Source: Tuwongella immobilis (GTDB taxonomy: Bacteria > Planctomycetota > Planctomycetia > Gemmatales > Gemmataceae). From it: DNA of 64,000 nucleotides. Below are positions 10,286 to 18,457 of the stretch, piece by piece. The notes beneath the pieces were generated by a model that did not search any database, had not been told where the DNA came from, and saw only the letters and a list, made by a program, of their open reading frames with translations. A program made the translations under genes and the position numbers. Within the stretch, counting starts at the first letter, position 1; the number at the start of each line of letters is the position of its first letter. The stretch is from NCBI RefSeq assembly GCF_901538355.1, contig NZ_LR593887.1:4006920-4070919 (forward strand), written 5' to 3'.

Positions 10286-11155
10286 ATGCCAGAACTTCCC
10301 GAAGTGGAAACGGTCGTCCGGGATTTGCGGCCAGCAGTGAGTCAGCAGCGGGTGACCGGCATCTGGGTCGGCCCCCATTCGTTGCGGCGCATTTGGCAGC
10401 CCGAATGGAGCGAGCAGGTCGCCGGGGATACGATCCTGGGGCTGACTCGTCGCGGAAAATGGATGCGCATGCCCATGCAGCGCGGCGGCGAGCTGCTTTG
10501 GCATCTGGGAATGACCGGACAAATGACCGTGCATGCGATATCCGATCCCCTGGCAGACCACCTGCACTTGCGGATGCAGTGGGAGAGTGGCCACGAACTG
10601 CGCTTCCGAGATATCCGACGCTTCGGATCGGTCGATTGGTTCGCCTCTTCTGCGCAGTTGGATGCGTTCCTAGCCGAACGTCTGGGACCGGAACCGTTCG
10701 ATCTGACCGATTCGCAACTGGCGGCCGCCCTGCAGCGCACGACTCGCCCCATCAAAGCGGCGCTCTTGGATCAACTGATCGTCGCGGGGGTGGGAAATAT
10801 CTACGCGGATGAGGCGTTGTTTCGAGCGCACCTTCCGCCTCAGAAGCCGGCGAATCAGTTGACTGCCGACGAAATCACGCAACTTCGGCTAGCAATTGTC
10901 CACGTGATTGAACATGCGATTGACGGGCGTGGCTCGACGATTCGCAATTATGTCGGTGGTTCGGGTCTGGAAGGTAGTTACCAGGACGAGCATCAAGTCT
11001 ACGGACGAACGGATCAGCCGTGTCGCAACTGTGCCACCGCGATTCATTGCGTTCGCATTGCTGGCCGATCGTCGCATTATTGTCCACAATGTCAGCCGGA
11101 ATCGCTTGCAGTGCAAGCGGCGACAGCCCCGGCCAAACGGAAGCGTCGGGGATAA
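10286..11155 (+). CDS. mutM: Formamidopyrimidine-DNA glycosylase (Fpg/MutM)
   Basis: A base-excision repair glycosylase/AP lyase that removes 8-oxoguanine and formamidopyrimidines. The 289-aa protein begins M-P-E-L-P-E-V-E, giving the catalytic Pro2 and Glu3. The conserved Lys of L-T-R-R-G-K is present, as are the helix-two-turn-helix block with V-G-N-I-Y-A-D-E and the C-terminal zinc finger C-x2-C-x16-C-x2-C. The tail after the finger is about 20 residues longer than in many homologues and basic. Confidence 0.96.
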   Translation: MPELPEVETVVRDLRPAVSQQRVTGIWVGPHSLRRIWQPEWSEQVAGDTILGLTRRGKWMRMPMQRGGELLWHLGMTGQMTVHAISDPLADHLHLRMQWESGHELRFRDIRRFGSVDWFASSAQLDAFLAERLGPEPFDLTDSQLAAALQRTTRPIKAALLDQLIVAGVGNIYADEALFRAHLPPQKPANQLTADEITQLRLAIVHVIEHAIDGRGSTIRNYVGGSGLEGSYQDEHQVYGRTDQPCRNCATAIHCVRIAGRSSHYCPQCQPESLAVQAATAPAKRKRRG

Positions 11156-11159
11156 TCGC

Positions 11160-12959
11160 ATGTCGTACCGTGCGTTCAAACGACTCCTAGGGGAAACCTC
11201 CCTGGAGCGCAAGTGCCGATTCCTGCTGGGCGTGGGGACACTCGTGCTCGTCTCGGCGAGCTTCTATTTGTACGCTCGGCAGACCGATTGGATTGCCTAC
11301 GAACAGACCGCCGCAACCGGCCGACTGCTCGTCACGCCGATCATGTCGAAGATCCACCTCGTCGGGGATGAGCGCAAATCGGCCATCCAAGAATTCCAGG
11401 ATCAATCCGAGAAACATTGGCCCGATGCGCAGAGCGATTACAAATATCGGCTCATCAAACCGAAAGCGGTCAAGCCCGAGCATCAGCCCAACGGTGAAGA
11501 GATTGTCATTCTGAAGCGATTTCTCAACGAGCGGGAGAAATACGAAGACCGTCGCTCGTTGGAATCGCAGCGCGAATTTTATTACTATGGCGCGATTCGT
11601 GCCACGAAAACCTGCCTGACCTGCCACGGGAAAACCGCCGAAGAACAGGCGATGTACGGGAATCTGGCCGAAGGCGATCTGATGGCGATGGTCAGCATTC
11701 AGCTCAGCACCAAATCAATCGAAAACGGCGTGCATATCAATCGGGCCATGCTCGTGACCTCGGCGATGATCACCGCCCTGCTCATCATGGCCGGAAGTTA
11801 TCTGATTATTCGGTATATCATCGTCAAACCCGTGAAGCACTTGAAGGAGGTTTCCGACGCGATTTCGTCCGGGAAACTCAACGTCCGCAGTGAAATTCAG
11901 ACTGGGGATGAATTTGAGGATCTCAGCCACGCGTTCAACCGAATGCTTCGCAACCTGGTGAGCATGCAAGACCGCTATCGGCGACTCAACAGCGACCTCG
12001 ACCGCAAAGTCGATGAGTTGGCGCGTGTCAACATGGCGTTGTTTGAATCCAACCGCCTCAAGGGGGACTTCCTGGCCACCATGAGCCACGAATTGCGCAC
12101 GCCGTTGAACTTCATTCTCGGGTTCAGCGATCTGCTGATGCAATCCGGCGGGACGCTGACCGAAAAACAAGCCCGCTGGGTTCAGAACATTCGCTCCAGC
12201 GGCCAACAGTTGCTTAATCAAATCAATGACGTACTGGCGTTGGCGAAAATCGAAGCCGGGAAGATGGAAGTCCACCCCGAGGAACTGTCGATCCCCGAAT
12301 TCTGCGACAACATCCAGACGATGTTCCGACAAATGGCCGACAAGAAGAATATCGACCTGCGAGCCACCGCCGCGCCCGGCATCGGCATGGTGCGCCAAGA
12401 CCCCGTGAAACTCCGGCAGATCGTCTCAAACTTGCTCAGCAATGCGATCAAATTCACCCCGGAAGCCGGCCGCGTGCAAGTGAAGTTTGAGCAGGATCAA
12501 TCGATGCTGGTCATTTCGGTCATCGATTCGGGCGTTGGCATCGCTCCGGAAGATCAAGAAGTCGTTTTCGAGAAGTTTCGCCAAGCGGCGAACCCCATGA
12601 CCCGCGAACACGAAGGGACCGGCCTCGGTTTGTCGATCGTGCGAGAGTTAGCCAAATTACTCGGCGGCGATGTCAGCCTGAAAAGCGAACTGGGACGCGG
12701 CAGTACCTTCACCGTGCGCATCTCCATGCGGCTGCAAGATGCGCCCGATGCCGCCAGTGTGTTCGACGCCCAAGCGAATGAGCATCCCAATCGATCCGGA
12801 TTCCTCCCCGTGCTCCCCCGTCCGACGGATTCCGGTCGAGTCGAGGCAGCCAATCGGGAACCGACCCCACTCGAAGCCATCGGCGAAGCGCTGCCCGAAC
12901 CGCCACCGCCCACGGCCCCCGCATCTCCGCCTCCTGATGCGCCCCGAGGCACCCTGTAA
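11160..12959 (+). CDS. Sensor histidine kinase with heme-type DUF3365 sensor domain
   Basis: The start at 11160 lies 4 nt after mutM; an in-frame start further up (10908) would run inside mutM. The 599-aa protein has a first TM near residues 19-40 and a periplasmic DUF3365/Tll0287-like domain containing C-L-T-C-H near residue 150, a candidate c-type heme site. TM2 is near 190-215, followed by HAMP and a short coiled coil. The HisKA box M-S-H-E-L-R-T-P-L has its phospho-His near 309, and the HATPase shows N, G1 (D-S-G-V-G-I-A) and G2 (G-T-G-L-G-L-S) motifs. The tail is Pro-rich. No response regulator is adjacent. It probably senses redox state, oxygen or NO. Confidence 0.92.
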   Translation: MSYRAFKRLLGETSLERKCRFLLGVGTLVLVSASFYLYARQTDWIAYEQTAATGRLLVTPIMSKIHLVGDERKSAIQEFQDQSEKHWPDAQSDYKYRLIKPKAVKPEHQPNGEEIVILKRFLNEREKYEDRRSLESQREFYYYGAIRATKTCLTCHGKTAEEQAMYGNLAEGDLMAMVSIQLSTKSIENGVHINRAMLVTSAMITALLIMAGSYLIIRYIIVKPVKHLKEVSDAISSGKLNVRSEIQTGDEFEDLSHAFNRMLRNLVSMQDRYRRLNSDLDRKVDELARVNMALFESNRLKGDFLATMSHELRTPLNFILGFSDLLMQSGGTLTEKQARWVQNIRSSGQQLLNQINDVLALAKIEAGKMEVHPEELSIPEFCDNIQTMFRQMADKKNIDLRATAAPGIGMVRQDPVKLRQIVSNLLSNAIKFTPEAGRVQVKFEQDQSMLVISVIDSGVGIAPEDQEVVFEKFRQAANPMTREHEGTGLGLSIVRELAKLLGGDVSLKSELGRGSTFTVRISMRLQDAPDAASVFDAQANEHPNRSGFLPVLPRPTDSGRVEAANREPTPLEAIGEALPEPPPPTAPASPPPDAPRGTL

Positions 12960-13046
12960 TCGCACCATCGCAACCCGGTTGCGGTCACCGCGATCGCCCC
13001 GATACCCGGCAACCGCGCAGAATCGCCATCCATCGGAGAACGGTTT

Positions 13047-13637
13047 ATGGAAGTCAGTCCACGGTTGAATGCAACGACCCGAGACGATTGGCGAGCTTGG
13101 TTGACGGCCAATCATGCTTCGCAATCCGAGATTTGGCTGATTGTCGATTCGCGATCCGATCAGCCGACGCTTTCCTACTTGGATTCGGTGGAAGAGGCGA
13201 TTTGCTTCGGGTGGATTGATGGGTTGGCGAAGCGCATTTCGGAGCACGAAACCGCCCAACGATTCACGCCCCGTCGCCCACAGAGCCACTGGACGGAACT
13301 CAACAAAGCCCGCGCCCGTCGTCTCATCGAGCTGGGCCAAATGACCGAGGCTGGCCAACGTCGCCTCCCCGATCTTGCCACCCCCTTCACCATCGCACCG
13401 GATATTCTCGAAGCGATCGAGGCACTCCCGGCGGCAAAGGCGGCTTTCGCAACCTTTCCCGATCTCTACATCCGCATCCGAATTGGCTACATCGAAGAAA
13501 TGCGCAAACAACCCATGGAATTCGCTCGACGGCTACAACATTTTCTGCGAAAAACCGCCGATGGGAAGCAGTTCGGCAACTGGAACGACTCCGGGCGTCT
13601 TACCGGATCGGCCGATCTCAATCACTCCACAACGTGA
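13047..13637 (+). CDS. YdeI/OmpD-associated family protein
   Basis: A 196-aa soluble protein with the family's signature: a W-L-x-x-N-H start region, V-E-E-A-I-C-F-G-W-I-D-G near residue 50, R-F-T-P-R-R-P-x-S-x-W near 75, and a helical C-terminal region ending in a R-R-L-Q-H-F-L-R basic helix. Members are linked loosely to bacteriocin or peptide resistance, but the biochemical role is unknown. Confidence 0.8.
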   Translation: MEVSPRLNATTRDDWRAWLTANHASQSEIWLIVDSRSDQPTLSYLDSVEEAICFGWIDGLAKRISEHETAQRFTPRRPQSHWTELNKARARRLIELGQMTEAGQRRLPDLATPFTIAPDILEAIEALPAAKAAFATFPDLYIRIRIGYIEEMRKQPMEFARRLQHFLRKTADGKQFGNWNDSGRLTGSADLNHSTT

Positions 13638-13723
13638 TGCACCGCGAATTCTCGAAACTTATCGATTCCGAATCCGTTCTCATTCTCGAAGTACCTGACT
13701 CGTTATTTCAAGGATGCGGTTCC

Positions 13724-14578
13724 ATGCCACACAACTTTCGGGATCTCGACTCGCGGCTTCTCAAGACGCTCTGTATTTTCTTCGCGGCGGGATTCGGCAC
13801 AAAGCTCGGCGTGCAACTGTTCCGCCGTGAGGAATCGCTTTCCGATACCGTGGGCAACTTCTTCAGCGATTTCGTCATGCCCTACTGCTATGGGGCATTC
13901 GGGTCGGATTTCGCATTGATTTGGCTCGCGGCCACATTGTTTGCAATTCTGTTTGCGCTGGCGCTTCGCAATCGGGGACAGCACGCCGCCGAGACAGCGA
14001 AACGCTCCCTGTGGATCATCTATCTGCTGTCGCTGTTCACGTTGTGGTTAGAGCCGTTTATCTCGGTCTCTGCTGCGGTGGGTGGTGCACTGATGGCGTT
14101 GGCCAAAATTCCGATGAAATTTGTCGATCTCGGGCTATCTGTCTTCTGGTTCATCATTCTGATGCGGGCCAACGCCGAAATCGATCAGAAAATCGCGGGC
14201 ACCAGCAGCACCGCCACATCCCGCACGAGTGAATCGGATCGAACGGAACGCCCCGCGTCAACCACCGCCGGGAGTCGATCCAGTAGCCGAGAGCCGATCG
14301 AAGATGCGATGATCGTTCTCAATCGACCATGGTCAATGAATCAAGCCTTGTATGCGGTCAATGTGTTCGTCGATCAAATTTCAGTGGGGAAACTCAAAAA
14401 CGGAAAATCGTTGCATATTCCCGTCACCCCCGGCTCGCATCAGATCACGCTGAAATATTTCCTGTTCACGGTAACCATCGACGTGGAGATTCGCTCGAAT
14501 GAGACGATCACCTTCAAGCAAACATTCGGAACGTGGATTGCCTCTCCCCGACTTGAACGGGTGAAGCAAGCAAAGTGA
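13724..14578 (+). CDS. Membrane protein with C-terminal PEGA-like domain, unknown function
   Basis: I prefer the ATG at 13724 because AAGGA lies about 10 nt upstream. An alternative start at 13634 overlaps the previous stop codon and adds 30 residues. The 284-aa product has about four hydrophobic helices in residues 10-155, a Ser/Thr/Arg-rich linker (about 165-200), and a C-terminal beta-rich region of about 85 residues. The pattern I-P-V-T-P-G-S-H-Q-I-T there is reminiscent of PEGA-type surface domains. No close family is recognised. Confidence 0.6.
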   Translation: MPHNFRDLDSRLLKTLCIFFAAGFGTKLGVQLFRREESLSDTVGNFFSDFVMPYCYGAFGSDFALIWLAATLFAILFALALRNRGQHAAETAKRSLWIIYLLSLFTLWLEPFISVSAAVGGALMALAKIPMKFVDLGLSVFWFIILMRANAEIDQKIAGTSSTATSRTSESDRTERPASTTAGSRSSSREPIEDAMIVLNRPWSMNQALYAVNVFVDQISVGKLKNGKSLHIPVTPGSHQITLKYFLFTVTIDVEIRSNETITFKQTFGTWIASPRLERVKQAK

Positions 14579-14620
14579 CCGCATCGGTATTCGGAAAAGA
14601 TCAGCCAACGGACAACTCAG

Positions 14621-14694
14621 AATCGGCATTTCACCAAGATGCCCCAGCGTCACGCCGATTCTGGATTCGATTCGTCCGCTCTCGATTCACTCCG
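14621..14694. repeat. 74-bp repeat, copy 1 (DUF1559 gene 3'-end repeat)
   Basis: It matches 15333-15406 with one mismatch. Its first 40 bp form an inverted repeat (AATCGGC.. / ACGCCGATT) that could act as a transcription terminator for minus-strand genes. The second copy overlaps the stop codon of the DUF1559 gene. Confidence 0.8.
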
Positions 14695-14745
14695 TGTGCA
14701 TGACTTCTTCCGCCGCAGGATCCCCCGTGCCTAGTCCGAAGTGAT
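14687..14745 (-). pseudogene. Remnant of a DUF1559 gene 3' end
   Basis: Right next to repeat copy 1, the minus strand reads a short Ala/Glu-rich C-terminus (D-P-A-A-E-E-V-M-H-T-E then stop). It aligns with the last residues of the DUF1559 protein at 15399 ([11 protein letters not shown] then stop). The nucleotide match continues through CCCGTGCC and then fades. This looks like the leftover end of a deleted paralogue. Confidence 0.5.
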
Positions 14746-14780
14746 TCCGAATGAGCACGGGACATCTCACACGTGATGTG

Positions 14781-15251
14781 TCAATCGGCAATGAAGGTTT
14801 TCGTGGTAACGGGAGTTCGCTCGATTTGCGGTGCCTTCTTGCCGTTCTTGAACTGCATGGACCCGCTCGCCTGATACTTCTTCCCACTCACGAATTTGAA
14901 TGTGATATTGACCGTCACCGTTTGCCCCGGAGCTGGTGCCGCGTACGCCGGATTGAAATGCTGCACAACCTCAGGCCCCTGTTGACCATCCTCCCGATCC
15001 GTTTCAATCCTCACGGCGTAACCGTCGTAGGAAGACGCATGAGTTCCAAGAGTGAGTTTCATGGGCAACGTGATCATTGGATCACCAGGGACTTGAATCG
15101 GTTCGCCGAACTCGACTGAGGACTTCACCAGAGTTGCGGGTGGTATCTTCCGAGTCGAATTGGGACTATTCACATCGGATGCCGAGCATCGAGCCAACAG
15201 CGGATCCCCAATCATCAGCCCAACGAAGACAAACAAGAACCATTGTCGCAT
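14781..15251 (-). CDS. Small secreted protein of unknown function
   Basis: A 156-aa product. The start at 15251 is set by GAGGAGA 6 nt upstream and gives a clear signal peptide (M-R-Q-W-F-L-F-V-F-V-G core, then A-R-C-S-A). A Cys near the cleavage site could be a lipid-attachment residue, though the lipobox is poor. The mature part is beta-rich (V-T-V-N-I-T-F-K-F-V). It lies between the DUF1559 gene and its remnant and may have arrived by the same recombination. Confidence 0.65.
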   Translation of the reverse strand: MRQWFLFVFVGLMIGDPLLARCSASDVNSPNSTRKIPPATLVKSSVEFGEPIQVPGDPMITLPMKLTLGTHASSYDGYAVRIETDREDGQQGPEVVQHFNPAYAAPAPGQTVTVNITFKFVSGKKYQASGSMQFKNGKKAPQIERTPVTTKTFIAD

Positions 15252-15332
15252 CGTCACTCTCCTCAATTCATTCACTCTGTTTTCTCAAGAGAAACCAGAC
15301 ATCGTTGCCCGAAGTTGTTCCGCCCGAAACAC

Positions 15333-15406
15333 AATCGGCGTTTCACCAAGATGCCCCAGCGTCACGCCGATTCTGGATTCGATTCGTCCGCTCTCGATTC
15401 ACTCCG
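15333..15406. repeat. 74-bp repeat, copy 2 with inverted-repeat core
   Basis: The inverted repeat AATCGGCGT / ACGCCGATT is perfect here (15333-15372). The copy spans the stop codon and 3' flank of the DUF1559 gene, consistent with a terminator carried along with the gene's 3' end. Confidence 0.8.
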
Positions 15407-16295
15407 CGGCAACGACTTCACCGGCTGCCGGCGTCACCCGTGCCCAGAATGCCACATTCGAGATACTCGGTGACAGCATCTGCACGCTGCCATCCGCCAT
15501 GGCAACCAATAATCCTCCCGACTGATTCGCCTGCATCAGCCGAGGATCGCATTCCGAATCCGATGGACGGACCTGAAACGTCTCCTTCGGAAGCGGATTC
15601 AACAACGGCGGCGGCGCCTCCTGATCCGGCGGTTCCCGCAACACGGGAATCACATCCTCCAGTGGCGGATCGCTGAACGAGGCTCGACGCATCTGAGTCA
15701 CCACAATCCCACCTTCATCAATAGGAGTTAGTGGAAATCCGCTCGTCACATATTGCGTCCAGGTAATCCATCGTCCTTGACACCCGACAGCCACCCGTTC
15801 ACCAAAGGCAATCGTGTTACTGGCTCCATCGGGAATTTGACCAATCCGCAACATCCCTGAGAACAACAATGCATTGAACGGATAGCTGGTTGATCCAGTT
15901 AGCCGAGATTGATTCGCGCGATAATCCAACGGACTGGAGAGCACCGGCACTCGCAGATCGCTGGAAGTCATCCCGTTCGGCGAAACTGCCAGAAATTCTC
16001 GGAACAGGTTCGCTTGATCCAGATGCGGAAACAAATTGATATGCACCGCACGCTTGTAGCCGGAGGCATCAATCGCACCATCACGGTTCGGAATCCGACC
16101 CTGGTTGGCATCGCACCAACCATGCATCGCCAAGACGATTTGACGGAGATTGTTCCGGCTCTGCATGGACAGTGCCGATTCCCGAACCTTTTGCACCGCT
16201 GGCAGAAGCAACGCGATCAGAATGCCCACGATGGCAATGACTACCAACAATTCCACCAACGTAAATCCACGACGACTTGCTTTCGAGCGCATCAT
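15399..16295 (-). CDS. DUF1559 prepilin-like protein (H-X9-DG family)
   Basis: A 298-aa planctomycete-type secreted protein with a type IV prepilin leader: [14 protein letters not shown] followed by a long hydrophobic helix, cleaved before F. A GGAG site precedes two adjacent ATGs (16295, 16292); the second has the better spacing. The C-terminal H-X9-DG region is recognisable ([13 protein letters not shown]), but the usual His is Gln here. DUF1559 proteins are massively paralogous in planctomycetes and presumed to be surface or pseudopilus-like; the role is not established. Confidence 0.93.
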   Translation of the reverse strand: MMRSKASRRGFTLVELLVVIAIVGILIALLLPAVQKVRESALSMQSRNNLRQIVLAMHGWCDANQGRIPNRDGAIDASGYKRAVHINLFPHLDQANLFREFLAVSPNGMTSSDLRVPVLSSPLDYRANQSRLTGSTSYPFNALLFSGMLRIGQIPDGASNTIAFGERVAVGCQGRWITWTQYVTSGFPLTPIDEGGIVVTQMRRASFSDPPLEDVIPVLREPPDQEAPPPLLNPLPKETFQVRPSDSECDPRLMQANQSGGLLVAMADGSVQMLSPSISNVAFWARVTPAAGEVVAAE

Positions 16296-16658
16296 GCACT
16301 CCTTTGGATTGGGTCATCCGCCACTGGGTTGTTCAGTTCACATTGAAGGTTTTCGGAACCGCTGTCACAAGCAAAACAGAACATGCCAACTCGCGGAATC
16401 CCCGGAGACAGAGCACTCCATCACGCATCGGTACATCCTACCCAACCGGAAAAATCCCTGTCAAGATCCGACTCTTAAATAATCGCACCCACACGCATGC
16501 ATGAATTCAAAATCATGGATCAACTCATCCGCCCCGGATCGCCCGCGACACGGAACCGTGACCCCGATCTGCATGGATGAACCCGGCCGATATCAATGTA
16601 ATCCTAAATCGGCAACGCATTCGAATCACTATGCTACAATACAGATACGCATCAGGAG
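16296..16658. other. Intergenic region, AT-richer, no gene seen
   Basis: It contains the DUF1559 promoter side and then a stretch with no supported ORF on either strand. It marks the change from backbone to accessory DNA. Confidence 0.5.
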
Positions 16659-16928
16659 TTGACAGCGTTTCGCCTGGATGGCTCGTCGAAACGTCGGTTC
16701 CAAAATCATGAATCGGAGCACATTGTGAAGCGGTCTGGAACTCTGAAACAATTCTCAGCAAGAAATCCAGGTGTTGAGATTAGAATTAGGACGGTAGATC
16801 AGGATGGTATCGGAGAGACGTCAGACACTCGTGGAAGCCCTGGCACCCCGATCAATGGCCAATTTAAGACAGGCATGGTGATCATCAAGAATGGGCAAAT
16901 CCTCGAGAATCGCCCTGGAACCAGTTGA
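16659..16928 (+). CDS. Toxin-tip-like stub preceding immunity-like gene A
   Basis: An 89-aa ORF with only a TTG start. Its last 30 residues (T-P-I-N-G-Q-F-K-T-G, then M-V-I-I-K-N-G-Q-I-L-E-N-R-P-G-T-S) reappear before the second copy of the downstream gene at about 18362-18448. Its stop overlaps the TTG of the next ORF. The arrangement resembles the 3' end of a polymorphic toxin kept in front of its immunity gene. No toxin family is recognised. Confidence 0.4.
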   Translation: MTAFRLDGSSKRRFQNHESEHIVKRSGTLKQFSARNPGVEIRIRTVDQDGIGETSDTRGSPGTPINGQFKTGMVIIKNGQILENRPGTS

Positions 16929-16936
16929 GTGAAACC

Positions 16937-18253
16937 ATGAACATTCCAGAACAGTTTGATCGCTTACCAGCTCGAATTCGAGCTGGAGCGATCCTCACGT
17001 TTGCCCAAGTTGCAGCGAAGACAATCGTGCCGCCACCGCTTGAAAGAATTCACTTAGAGGAAACTCTCGAGTTAGCTTGGTCGTGGGTTGAAGGAGGGAT
17101 TGTCGCCGCGGATGATTTGGACCGGATGGTTCAATTTCAACCAAATTGCTCCATCTTTATATGTCGATTTCTCGCTCCAGCATGGCGGCGTCCAGCTTGG
17201 AATATAATCCTAGTTGGGTTGTTTTATGTGACCAGTACGATTTTTCAATTGGAAGGTACAGACATCGATCAGTTGGCCGAAGTCCATCAAACAGATTATG
17301 AAATTACTCACATTCAGTTATCAGAAAAGATGGAAAATATTGCGGTTCAGCCTGAAATTGTCGTCAATCAGATTTTCTCCAACGCGTTACGGATTGCGCA
17401 AATCCATCATCAAGCAGCATCCTTGACAAGGGCTGATTTTTGTGATGGGGTGATTGAAGCTTTTGCATTCCCGATCGATCAATTACCTCCACTGAGGAGG
17501 CCAGTTGTTCGAAGCTTTATTGACTATGATCCTTGTTCTGGGATGGCACCTCGTGAACCGAATCCATTTCCCAGTATCGACTCAATCTTGCGTGAATTGG
17601 AGGAATCGATCGAAGGAAATTCCAGAACCTTCTCGGCGTTAGCGACTCGCCTTTGCTTTATCCTTGATCATTGGTTGCCAGGCACTTCGCATATTCGACG
17701 ATGCGTCATTGCTTATCAAGTGGCTTCGTCAACGACACGTCTCTTGAAGGGATCTGAAACAACACTCCCAAGTATCTTGAGAGGGATTCCAAATCAGATT
17801 TTGCGGGTTTGTCAAAAATTAATTCGGGATGTTTATGTCTCTCCGGAAGAAATCACTTGGCAAGTGGAGCGTCATATTGAAGCATCTTTCGCCTACTACA
17901 ACCAAATCGGAGTCAAAGCCCTCGTCCCTTTCGCCTGTCAATCTGTTTATGAATTGATTCAAGGTCGTATCGATATGTATCGGCGAAGATATCTGTGCAA
18001 CCGAATTTGGATGTCTGATTATCAGCGATCGGCGAGTCATTCTGCACAGCCATGGAACTGTTGGGAGGCTTCGACTTGGGGCATCCTCATCGCGAGTGGG
18101 CATCTTCCGGATTTAGAGATCGCTGATGAGAGTCGAAAACAAGCGTACTGGAAAGCGTGGCTCGAACTGGTACGAGAAACGTGCAATCCGAAGTTGACCC
18201 ATTTTCAGATTGTCCAGCTAATCCATAAGCCTTGGCCATTCTTCGATCAATGA
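16937..18253 (+). CDS. Helical protein, possible Imm6-like immunity protein (copy A)
   Basis: A 438-aa soluble, mostly helical protein. I used the ATG at 16937; a TTG at 16925 adds four residues. The N-terminal 150 residues have repeating helices with conserved Trp (L-A-W-S-W-V-E-G) and a Y-V-T-S-T-I-F-Q-L-E block. This resembles Imm6-type immunity domains by pattern only. The remaining 290 residues are unrecognised. It is nearly identical to the next gene, with differences concentrated at residues 45-90. Confidence 0.5.
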   Translation: MNIPEQFDRLPARIRAGAILTFAQVAAKTIVPPPLERIHLEETLELAWSWVEGGIVAADDLDRMVQFQPNCSIFICRFLAPAWRRPAWNIILVGLFYVTSTIFQLEGTDIDQLAEVHQTDYEITHIQLSEKMENIAVQPEIVVNQIFSNALRIAQIHHQAASLTRADFCDGVIEAFAFPIDQLPPLRRPVVRSFIDYDPCSGMAPREPNPFPSIDSILRELEESIEGNSRTFSALATRLCFILDHWLPGTSHIRRCVIAYQVASSTTRLLKGSETTLPSILRGIPNQILRVCQKLIRDVYVSPEEITWQVERHIEASFAYYNQIGVKALVPFACQSVYELIQGRIDMYRRRYLCNRIWMSDYQRSASHSAQPWNCWEASTWGILIASGHLPDLEIADESRKQAYWKAWLELVRETCNPKLTHFQIVQLIHKPWPFFDQ

Positions 18254-18272
18254 GGCCCACGCCCATCGACAA

Positions 18273-18360
18273 GACCGACAACGTCGAGTTGCGGGGTATA
18301 GCGAAGTAATTTTCAGGCTACAGCAGAAGAGTAGCCCTGCAAATCGATCTAGTTGATCCA
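18273..18360. repeat. 88-bp dispersed repeat, copy 1
   Basis: It matches 26419-26506 at equal length with about ten differences, starting GACCGACAACGTCGA and ending TAGTTGATCCA, with AGCGAAGTAATTTTCAGGCT conserved in the middle. It lies between the two immunity-like copies. Confidence 0.8.
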
Positions 18361-18361
18361 C

Positions 18362-18448
18362 TAGCACCCCGATCCAAGGCCAACTTAAGGCAGGCATGGT
18401 GATCATCAAGAATGGGCAAATCCTCGAGAATCGCCCTGGAACCAGTTG
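18362..18448 (+). pseudogene. Second toxin-tip-like stub
   Basis: An in-frame duplicate of the end of the stub at 16659 (T-P-I-Q-G-Q-L-K-A-G-M-V-I-I-K and on to P-G-T-S then stop). It has no start codon of its own and directly precedes copy B of the immunity-like gene. Gene and stub end were evidently duplicated as one unit. Confidence 0.5.
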
Positions 18449-18457
18449 AGTGAAACC

